Shown here: positions 43,122-51,700 of the stretch, one piece after another
Numbering within the stretch: position 1 is the first letter of the stretch
Layout: every line of letters starts with the position of its first letter
Assembly: GCA_963675435.1 (NCBI GenBank)
Contig: OY776216.1
Span: forward strand, 4,650,001-4,714,000
DNA length: 64,000 bases
Reading direction: 5' to 3'
Origin: Saccharicrinis sp963675435
GTDB lineage: Bacteria; Bacteroidota; Bacteroidia; Bacteroidales; Marinilabiliaceae
Position numbers and translations under genes: made by a program
The notes under the pieces: generated by a model
What the model saw: the letters and a program-made list of their open reading frames with translations, nothing else
What the model was told of the DNA's origin: nothing
The model's database searches: none

Positions 43122-45119
43122 ATGAAATATATAGATAGAGACTTAAGTTGGGTTAATTTTAACGCACGAATTCTTCAAGAAATTTCAGACAGATCTATAC
43201 CATTAATGGAACGACTCAACTTTATTGCTATATATTCATCCAACTTAGAAGAGTTTTATAAAGTTAGAGTAGCCAGCCATCGATTTGAACAAAAATATAA
43301 CGGAGATAAAAAAAACAAATTTGGATATCGTCCATCATATATACTTCAGCAAATAAATACACTTGTTAGCGAGCAACAGGAAAAGCTGGGTAAAATCTTT
43401 TATACAGATATAATTCCAGAAATGGAAAAGGAAGGTATTACCTTTCTCCACCAAACCTTGTCAAAAGAAGATTTTAAACTAGTATCTGAGTATTTTGATC
43501 AAAATTTAAAAGACCAGTTTTCGCTATTTGAGATTACGAATGAACCCAAATTGGAACTTAAAAACCAGGTTATTTATTTATACTTTATAACTGAAGAAAA
43601 ACAGTTTTTATTAGAATTGGACTATGGCAAATGGGGCCGATTTATCACCCTATCTCAAAATGACGACCAATATAAAATCATACAACTTGATGATATTTTT
43701 AAATACAACGTGAGCAAATTTCTTAACAAAGATGCAGAGATATATGCTATAAAAATATCAAGAGATGCTGAACTATACATTGACGAAGAACAAGAAGAAG
43801 ACATTGTAAAAAAGATTCAAAAAAGTTTAAATAAAAGAGAAACAGGACTTCCATGCCGTTTATTGTTTAATGAAAACATACCTTTCAAGCATATTAATAA
43901 ACTAAGAAAAAAGATGGGATTAGACATGACCAGCTTAATCCCCGGAGGAAAATATCATAACTATTATGATTTCTTTTCCTTTCCAAATTTTAGTAATAAA
44001 CCTCATATCTATAGAACCAAGCCCGATTATATTCCATGTCAACAATTGGAGGAATCAAAAGATTACTTTAAAACCATAGCAAATGAAGATATTTTTTTAA
44101 GTTACCCATATCAAAGTTTTGATTACATTATCACATTACTTAACATTGCTGCATCTGATCCGGATGTTACTGAAATTGATATTACCTTATACAGAGTAAA
44201 TAAGAATTCGAAAGTATGCGAAGCACTGGAGCTTGCAGCGCAAAATGGTAAAAAAGTATTTATGCTATGTGAAGTATTAGCTCGATTTGATGAAGAATCA
44301 AATATATATTGGGGTGAAAGACTTGAAAGAGCTGGAGCTACAGTAAAGTATGGCATCCAAAACTTAAAAGTGCACGCCAAAACATTCTTAATTAAAAGAA
44401 AAGAAAAGAAAAAACTGAATTATTACGCATATATAGGAACCGGAAATTTAAATGAAAAAACCGCCAAATTATATGCCGACCATGCCATATTAACCTCAAA
44501 TATTAAATACACAAAAGATGTTGATGAAGTGTTTAATTTTTTAAAAGATGAATCCTATCAACCCGAATTTAATCATCTTTTGGTAGCACCTTTTACACTT
44601 CAATGTACAGTTGACAAATTTATTGATCGGGAGATCTGTCATGCCAAACAAGGAATTGCAGCTCAAATGAAGATTAAATTAAATAGTCTTGAAGATCCTG
44701 TTATGATTGATAAAATAAGACATGCTGCAGATAGTGGTGTGAAAATTGATATGGTTGTCAGAGGTATTTGCTGTTATTATCCATTAACAAAAAAGCAAAA
44801 AGAAAATATTAAAATAGTAAGTGTTATTGACCAGTTTTTAGAACATACCCGTATATACCATTTTTATAATAATGGTCATTCACAAACCTATTTAGCCTCT
44901 GCTGATTGGATGACAAGAAACTTATACAAAAGAATAGAAGTGGCATTTCCGGTATTTAAACAAAAGAATCAAAATCTTTTATGTGAAGAAATTAATTACC
45001 AACTTAACGATAATTTAAAAGGCAGATATATCTCCACTGGAGGAGAAAATATTTATGTTAGTGGAAATAATGTAAAAACTTCCCAATTGAAAATGTTTGA
45101 TCTGGTTCAACAACAATAA
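43122..45119 (+). CDS. ppk1: polyphosphate kinase 1
   Basis: The protein has 665 residues, the usual length. It makes polyphosphate from ATP. It starts with DRDLSWVNFNARILQE. The two phospholipase-D-like catalytic domains are marked by EIDITLYRVNKNSKVCEAL and VHAKTFLIKRKEKKK (His for phosphoenzyme formation). GTGNLNEKTAKLYADHAILT and the C-terminal SADWMTRNLYKRIEVAFPV follow. It is followed after 10 bases by the HD-DUF5706 gene, so the two form an operon. Confidence 0.95.
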   Translation: MKYIDRDLSWVNFNARILQEISDRSIPLMERLNFIAIYSSNLEEFYKVRVASHRFEQKYNGDKKNKFGYRPSYILQQINTLVSEQQEKLGKIFYTDIIPEMEKEGITFLHQTLSKEDFKLVSEYFDQNLKDQFSLFEITNEPKLELKNQVIYLYFITEEKQFLLELDYGKWGRFITLSQNDDQYKIIQLDDIFKYNVSKFLNKDAEIYAIKISRDAELYIDEEQEEDIVKKIQKSLNKRETGLPCRLLFNENIPFKHINKLRKKMGLDMTSLIPGGKYHNYYDFFSFPNFSNKPHIYRTKPDYIPCQQLEESKDYFKTIANEDIFLSYPYQSFDYIITLLNIAASDPDVTEIDITLYRVNKNSKVCEALELAAQNGKKVFMLCEVLARFDEESNIYWGERLERAGATVKYGIQNLKVHAKTFLIKRKEKKKLNYYAYIGTGNLNEKTAKLYADHAILTSNIKYTKDVDEVFNFLKDESYQPEFNHLLVAPFTLQCTVDKFIDREICHAKQGIAAQMKIKLNSLEDPVMIDKIRHAADSGVKIDMVVRGICCYYPLTKKQKENIKIVSVIDQFLEHTRIYHFYNNGHSQTYLASADWMTRNLYKRIEVAFPVFKQKNQNLLCEEINYQLNDNLKGRYISTGGENIYVSGNNVKTSQLKMFDLVQQQ

Positions 45120-45129
45120 AAAACTGAAG

Positions 45130-46362
45130 ATGATTGAAGGCAACTATACAAAACTAGTAAAAGAATGCTATGATGTAGCAAAACAAAAAATAGAAGAAAC
45201 TTCAGATCCGAAAATATCTTTTCATAATTGGGAACATACCGAAAATGTATTCACAGCGATCACTGAAATTGCATCAAACACAAAAGGTATTACAGAAGAA
45301 CAAATTGAATTATTGCAAATTGCATCTTTATTTCATGATATTACATCGTGTATTGATCATAAAGATCATGAAATAAAGTCTGCTGAACTTGCAACAGATT
45401 TCTTACAAGAGAAAAATATTACCGAAGAAAAGATTGACTTTGTTAAGAAATTAATTTTAGCTACAAAACTATCCCACAAACCTAAAAATGTATATGAAGG
45501 TATCATTAAAGATGCTGATTTAAACCACCTTTGTAAAGGAAATTATATCTACAAACCATTCATTAATTTATTTAAAGAAATAAGTAATTGGAAAAATCTA
45601 ACACCCAATAAATGGGTTGAAGAATGCATTGTCTTCTTTGATCAAAACAAGTACTTTACAGAATATGCAATTGAAAATTATAATCCCGGTAAAAAGAAAA
45701 ATAAAACAAGACTAATTGAATTATCTAAAATGAATATTGAATCTCTGGACGATTTGGTTGAAGAAACTAAAAAATTCAAGAAGAAACCCAATAAGAAAAA
45801 AGCAGACAAGAGTAAGCCTGATAAAGGCATTGAAACAATGTTCAGGATTGAATTAAGAAACCATGTTACACTTAGCCGTATAGCAGACGACAAGGCAAAT
45901 ACACTTATTAGTGTTAATGCCATTATTATTTCAATTGTTCTTTCTACTTTATTTCCAAAACTCGATAATAATCCTTACTTAACATTGCCTGCAATATTTC
46001 TGGTAACCAGCAGTATTACTACAATAATCATATCAATTATTTCTACCATTCCTCGTACTACTCACGGTATCCTTTCAAGAGAAGATGTTATTCAACGAAG
46101 AGGAAATATTGTATTTTTCGGAAACTTCCATAAAATGAATTTAGATGATTTTGAATGGAGTATTGATGAACTTTTAAACGACAAAGACTATTTATATAAG
46201 ACTTTAACCAGAGATTTATATTATCTGGGAAAAGTTCTGAATAAAAAATACAGCTATTTAAGAATGGGATATATTACTTTTGTTGCCGGCTTAATTGTTT
46301 CAATCATTATTTTTATGGTTAAAATATTTGCCAACTACAACTACATTGTTCAAATGCAATAG
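45130..46362 (+). CDS. HD-domain protein fused to DUF5706 (Pycsar-effector-like) membrane domain
   Basis: The protein has about 410 residues. The N-terminal half is an HD phosphohydrolase: His36 (FHNWEHT), His69-Asp70 (SLFHDI) and Asp130 (KDADLNH). A lysine-rich linker (about 218-235) leads to a DUF5706 domain: ELRNHVTLSRIADDKANTLI followed by two membrane helices, and SREDVIQRRGNIVFFGNFHK. A C-terminal third helix ends the protein. DUF5706 proteins include the TM effectors of cyclic-pyrimidine (Pycsar) anti-phage systems. No pyrimidine cyclase is nearby, so an immune role is unproven. I chose the ATG at 45130, 10 bases after ppk1. Confidence 0.85.
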   Translation: MIEGNYTKLVKECYDVAKQKIEETSDPKISFHNWEHTENVFTAITEIASNTKGITEEQIELLQIASLFHDITSCIDHKDHEIKSAELATDFLQEKNITEEKIDFVKKLILATKLSHKPKNVYEGIIKDADLNHLCKGNYIYKPFINLFKEISNWKNLTPNKWVEECIVFFDQNKYFTEYAIENYNPGKKKNKTRLIELSKMNIESLDDLVEETKKFKKKPNKKKADKSKPDKGIETMFRIELRNHVTLSRIADDKANTLISVNAIIISIVLSTLFPKLDNNPYLTLPAIFLVTSSITTIIISIISTIPRTTHGILSREDVIQRRGNIVFFGNFHKMNLDDFEWSIDELLNDKDYLYKTLTRDLYYLGKVLNKKYSYLRMGYITFVAGLIVSIIIFMVKIFANYNYIVQMQ

Positions 46363-46840
46363 TAACGCATATAAACTTAAGTTATTAAAAGAAAAAGGAG
46401 GTCGATTCAGGAATGAAAACGACCTCCGGTACACACAGGAATTGTTGGGAGGAAAATTTACTTTTATGTGTTTTTTTCTTCTTCTGCAAATATGTACGTT
46501 TATTACTTCCTTATCATTACCCCACTGTTATCAATACCTTAATTTTACCGAATATTTTTATTCTGAGTTCGATTTCAAGATGGATTCATTTTTAAGAAAA
46601 AACATTAAAAAAAATTGAGAATTCAACAAACAAACATTTAATAATCATACTTCCTTTCTTAAAAAACAACGACAATAAGCCATTTTGTCATCAATCAAAT
46701 ACTCAAGAAAGACATATTGTCATTAAATAATTAGTATTTCTGCCTCTTTTTCTATTTTACTCACATGGCATTTCATTTGAAATAAAGTGTTCAGAATTAA
46801 TTATTAAAATATTAAAAATTTAAAATAGGAGATTTTAGTT
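46363..46840. other. intergenic region with hairpin and possible recombinase scrap
   Basis: GGAGGTCG (46397-46404) pairs with CGACCTCC (46420-46427) 35 bases after the HD-DUF5706 stop and may end the ppk1 operon. The plus-strand frame across the hairpin reads NENDLRYTQELLGGK, close to the catalytic box of tyrosine recombinases (DLRYIQELLGH). It is about 15 residues long and the His is missing. The remaining 380 bases hold only the presumed hsp20 promoter region. Confidence 0.4.
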
Positions 46841-47272
46841 ATGACACTAGTTAGAAAAGCAAACAGAGATTATGATTCATTATGGAACAACTTTATGAAT
46901 GGAGATTTTTACATGAACCAAAACGGATTATACTGTGGTAGTCAATCATTACCAGCTGTAAACATCCTTGAAAACGATGACAAGTTTATGATAGAACTTG
47001 CAGCTCCGGGACTAAACAAGGAAGGTTTTAACATTGAATACAACAATGGAAAGCTAACTGTTTCTGCCAAAAAATCAGAAGAAAAAGAGACTGTAAAATA
47101 CTCAAAACAAGAGTTTAACTATGCTGGTTTTTCAAGAAGCTTTGTTGTTCCGAAACAAAAAGTTGAAGATGGTAACATTACTGCTGCATATGAAAATGGA
47201 GTTTTAAACATCACACTTCCAAAACGAGAAGAAGTGAAGCCTAAGCCAGCACGAATGGTCGAAATTTCGTAA
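46841..47272 (+). CDS. Hsp20/alpha-crystallin small heat-shock protein
   Basis: The protein has 143 residues. The alpha-crystallin domain runs from about 37 to 130 (LPAVNILENDDKFMIELAAP to ENGVLNITLPKR). GVLNITLPK is the family signature. The short C-terminal tail ends MVEIS; the usual Ile-x-Ile/Val motif is not obvious. It prevents aggregation of unfolding proteins. A 253-bp family 1 repeat lies 12 bases after the stop, before a strong terminator. Confidence 0.93.
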   Translation: MTLVRKANRDYDSLWNNFMNGDFYMNQNGLYCGSQSLPAVNILENDDKFMIELAAPGLNKEGFNIEYNNGKLTVSAKKSEEKETVKYSKQEFNYAGFSRSFVVPKQKVEDGNITAAYENGVLNITLPKREEVKPKPARMVEIS

Positions 47273-47284
47273 CTATATATATTA

Positions 47285-47537
47285 ACCCGAGTTCGATATA
47301 AAATTATTGGCTCAGACCGCTTATAAATAATGAGTTTCAATGAATATTTGTGAAGTCATAGCGGGTTATGTCAAACAAATATGAAGCAGAAAATCGTTGT
47401 TTATATGTGGCTTTCTATTAAAATACTAATCTACTTTGTTAAATTCTTCTACCATAGCTCGCTATGCAAAAAGAGTTTGCCTTGTATATCAGCATTTTAA
47501 TAAAATTTGAGCTCTTTAATCTTAATCGAACTCGGGT
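47285..47537 (-). mobile_element. family 1 MITE-like repeat, copy C (253 bp)
   Basis: The copy is inverted relative to copies A and B. It is flanked by TATTA on the plus strand (47280-47284 and 47538-47542), which is TAATA in element orientation. It is 253 bp long and nearly identical to the other copies. It separates the hsp20 stop from the hairpin at 47555-47589. The read-out of hsp20 therefore crosses the whole repeat unless the repeat itself terminates transcription. Confidence 0.88.
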
Positions 47538-47554
47538 TATTACTCATTAAATTT

Positions 47555-47589
47555 AAAGCCCGACAAGTTATTTTACTTTCGGGCTTTTA
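47555..47589. terminator. terminator between hsp20 and the type IX gene pair
   Basis: AAAGCCCGA (47555-47563) pairs with TCGGGCTTT (47579-47587), followed by a T-rich run. The hairpin is flanked by A and T runs, so it can serve both the hsp20 gene and the converging SprF-like gene. Confidence 0.8.
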
Positions 47590-47641
47590 TGTTTTACACT
47601 TTAAGATTAGAGATATATTCTAATTTCAGTTACATAGCAAT

Positions 47642-48712
47642 TTAAAAAATCCTTCTACGCGATCGCTTATATTTACTTCTGGATGTACTTGACAATGGGT
47701 TTGCTGTTTCAGAACAAGGAAGCGCAGGTCGTTTCCCATTCATCCTTAAACTTCCTCGTTGATTAAATTCAAATATCAAAGATAATTCATGTGCTCCCTG
47801 AGCATTCCAACCTAATCCGGAAATAGAAACATCATAACTATAACCAATACGGAAAGGTCCATAGTTATATGACAACAAAGCAACAATAGCATCCTGATTT
47901 ACACTGCTCGCTCTATCTGTTGAAATAAATGGCACACCTCGATACCAAACGCCTATCTCTAAAGGATCATTATGCCAATAAACGCCTAAATCAGTTTGTG
48001 TATTTTTTAACTGATGCTGAAAACGGTAACTAAACGAAAAAGATCTACTTACCCCTTTAGTTCGACTTCTTTCAGTCCAAATATTCATCCCTCCAAATAA
48101 CACATACTTTAGAGACATTTTCATTTCCTCATTCAAGAATGTATAATTTGGCTGAGCCAAATGATCCACAGTTAAACCAAACCAATATTTTGAACTATAC
48201 AAAAATACAGAGGATGCAAAATCAATATAATTGGCTTTTTCATTATTTAATCTTTGCCAGGAACCTGAACCTCCAGTACCAATCATCTCATCACCAAAAT
48301 TTAGTTTACTAAAATCGATTGACTTATTTCCGTAAGTAAACTGTAATCCGGGTATAACTTGCCATTCATCATTCAAAACAAGGTTATAACTATATTGAAA
48401 CCCAAACTGACTAGTGGTTAATCCGGCGGACCCTGCAACATCCTGATATAGCATTAATCCAATACCACTATTAATAGAATGAAAAAAATTATCGAACGAT
48501 ACAGCATAGGTTTTGTAAGCCGTATTAACACCTGGCCATTGATTTCTATAATTTGCCACCAAACGCGCTCCATCGGTAGATCCAGCTAACGAAGGACTCA
48601 TATACAGAGGATTAGCATAAAACTGAGAAAAATGTGGATCCTGAGCTTTTACTTGAGCAAAAGCAAACATCATTACAACAGATAAAAAAGTATGTTTTAA
48701 TATTCCTGACAT
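47642..48712 (-). CDS. PorP/SprF-family type IX secretion membrane protein
   Basis: The protein has 356 residues. A signal peptide ends near QVKAQ, followed by DPHFSQFYANPLYMSPSLAG, the family's defining start. The rest is a predicted beta-barrel (GIGLMLYQDVAGSAGLTTSQ, FRIGYSYDVSISGLG). In Flavobacterium, SprF is needed to deliver and anchor the adhesin SprB. It is encoded 6 bases after the large PKD protein, so it is the probable partner of that protein. The basic C-terminal tail (SRSKYKRSRRRIF) is notable. Confidence 0.92.
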   Translation of the reverse strand: MSGILKHTFLSVVMMFAFAQVKAQDPHFSQFYANPLYMSPSLAGSTDGARLVANYRNQWPGVNTAYKTYAVSFDNFFHSINSGIGLMLYQDVAGSAGLTTSQFGFQYSYNLVLNDEWQVIPGLQFTYGNKSIDFSKLNFGDEMIGTGGSGSWQRLNNEKANYIDFASSVFLYSSKYWFGLTVDHLAQPNYTFLNEEMKMSLKYVLFGGMNIWTERSRTKGVSRSFSFSYRFQHQLKNTQTDLGVYWHNDPLEIGVWYRGVPFISTDRASSVNQDAIVALLSYNYGPFRIGYSYDVSISGLGWNAQGAHELSLIFEFNQRGSLRMNGKRPALPCSETANPLSSTSRSKYKRSRRRIF

Positions 48713-48718
48713 AATCCC

Positions 48719-51700
48719 CTATCTTATTAATGTAACATCTCCAGTATACACTTTCACCTGACCGGTTCCAAACCTACAAGTTACTTTCCAAATATAAACT
48801 CCCTGAGCACAAAGACTGCCTTTGTAGTATCCATTCCAACCTATTTTTATATCATGACTCTCGAAGATCAGCTGTCCCCACCTTGAGAAAATTTGTAGTT
48901 TATACTCTTCAATTCCTTCCTGAACTGCAGGATAGAATACGTGGTTATTCTTGTCTCCATAAACATATTCTCCACTACTTTCTCCACCCGGACTAGGCGT
49001 AAATGCATTAGGAAAATCAATTTCACCACCCTCAATTGCGATAATGGGTTCATTTAACTCATAAACATCAAAGCATCCAAAGTCATTTGTCGCTTCCAAT
49101 GACACATCATAGTTACCTTCTTTTGAATATTCGTAAACCGGATTTTGTTCGGTTGAAGTATCTCCATTTCCAAAATTCCAGACATAAGAATCAGCCTCAA
49201 CTGATTTGTTAGCAAATGTTACACTTTGCCCTGGAATGGTCACTACTTTAGGATAAGCTTCAAAAAAAGCAGTAGGTTGTGGAAATACATTTACCATTAA
49301 ATCATCCTTAATGGTTTGTCCCCCAGGACCTGTTACCGTTAATTTAACATTATATTCACCTGGTGTGTAATAAGTATGTACCGGATTAGGCTCTGCAGAT
49401 ACATTTCCATCACCAAACTCCCAAAAGAAATTCTCAGCATCTAAAGTTTCACTGTAAAATTCAACAGTTAATGCAGGGCATCCCTCTGAATTTGGCCCAT
49501 AAGAAACAGTTGGAATATTAGGTGCTATTTCAATCTCCTGTTCTGTTGAGTTGGCACATTGACCATCATATGCTTTTAATGTAATCGTAAAAGATCCTGA
49601 ATTTAAATAGGTATACGCTCCTGGTTCTGATAAATCAGAAACATTACCATCTCCAAACTGCCACTCGTAACTCCATTGATTTCCTGTTGTTGTATTATCT
49701 ATATCAACTGTCGATTGTGGCATTTGCTGATATTCCGGTGTAACAGTAAATGAAGGCTTAGGTGTTGCAAATACATTTACATAAGTATAAGCCGTATCCA
49801 CACATCCATAAATAGAGGTGGCAATTAATGATACTTCATACTCCTGGTCATCATCAGAATTATTTTCAAAAGTATTTAAGCCTAAATAGTTGGCTGATGT
49901 ATTTCCATCTCCATAATTCCATAGAAACTCATTTGCTCCAATTGATTCATTTCCTATACTCACTTCCAATGGAGCACATCCCTCTCCTGAACCTGTTATT
50001 ACAGCCTTAACATTTGGATTTACACTTGTGTATCCATCCATGGAGTCTCTGCAGCCAAACGCATTTTCGGTAATCAAACGTATACGATAATCAAGTGGTG
50101 TAAATTTATCATTGTTATAGGTATGACTAATACTCCGATTACCTTCCACCGTTTCTATTGCACCATCACCAAAAGTCCATTGCGATGAAATAATATTTTC
50201 AGTAAAATTAGTAAACTCCACTAGCTTGGGCGAACACACCGAAAAATCATTCGGTTCAAAATAAGTATCTGGAGATGGCAAAACTGTTACGGTTGCATAA
50301 GCGGTATCACTACATCCATATGCAGAGTTTGCAATCATGCTCACATTAAAGTCCATCGAATCTTCAGTCGGATTTTCAAAAACATGAACTCCAATAATAT
50401 TATTTGAAGTATTACCATCATCAAAATCCCAGAAGTAACTCACTGCACCAACAGATTCATTTAAAAATTGAACTTCATATGGAGAACAAGCAGTTGCTCC
50501 CCCTGAAATATTTGCTGAAACAGCAGGATTCACTGTTGTAAACCCATCCATAGAATCTTTACAACCGAAGGCATTTTCAGTAACAAGTTTTATTTGATAA
50601 TTCTGCGATACCAGATTATTATTTACATAAGTATGATCAACCTGTTGATTACCTGTTACACTTAAAGTATTTCCGTCTCCAAAATCCCAGTATGAAGTTT
50701 CAATATCGCTAGTATGATTAATGAAGGTTACCTGCTTAGGTGAACATATTGCAAAATCATTTGGTTCAAAATCCGTTGTAGGCGATGGCAACACTATTAC
50801 ATTTACTGATGTTGTGTCAATACAGCCATACACAGATGTGGTATACAAGTTAACAGTATGCGTCTCTTTATCCGCAGATTCATTAGTATACAGCTGCACA
50901 TTTTGATTCACTCCCTGGTCAAGGTTTCCATCTCCCATATCCCATTCATACTTAAATCCGCCTGGATCTGCAATAAAACCTACACTCAATGGCGAACATC
51001 CACTATCTGGAGTTGCCACTAAATTAAAATTCTGACGAGGATAAACTGTGGTAAATAATTTAGAAGTATCTGTACATCCATAGTTATTACTTACAACCAA
51101 TTGGACTCCAAAACTCTGAATGAAATTTTCTTCATTAACAAAAGTATGAATGGTATGCTCTGTTGTTTCAGTAGCAGATCCATCTCCAAAGATCCACTCA
51201 TAACTATCTGCTCCCTGCGATTTATTAGTAAAATCAGTTGTTAAAGGACTACAGCCCACCGAATTATTCATTTCAAAATAAGAAACCGGAGCAGGAGCAA
51301 TTGTTATAGCTGTATTTAAAGTATCAGAACATCCGTTTATGGTTCTTGTAACAAGCATAATATCATAACTCACCGGATTGGGAGTGTTATTACTAAATGT
51401 CTGTAATGGATCTTCCTCCGCTGAAATATTCCCATTGCCAAAATCCCAATAATATGTATCAGCATTCAATGAATTATTTTCAAACTGAATTTCGTAAGGC
51501 GTACACTGAACTGCTGGAGGCGGGGTAATTATAGCTTCTGGAATTTGATAAAAACGAATAGTAACAGTGTCACTTCCTATACAACCACCTCCATTATCCT
51601 CAACATAGGCAAACTTGTATGCGCCAGGCATATCAACATTTACCAATGTTGTATCATTTAACTCTTGAGAAAAGGTAGCATTTCCTGGTCCCTCTGTTTT

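Noticed and set aside
45130..46362. Calling the HD-DUF5706 gene a Pycsar defence system
   Set aside because: A Pycsar system needs a pyrimidine cyclase next to the effector. The neighbour is polyphosphate kinase, so only the domain similarity is stated.
46413..46595. 60-codon frame preceded by a perfect AAGGAGGT
   Set aside because: Shine-Dalgarno sequences are not generally used in this group. The GGAGGT is one arm of a hairpin, and the protein has no features.
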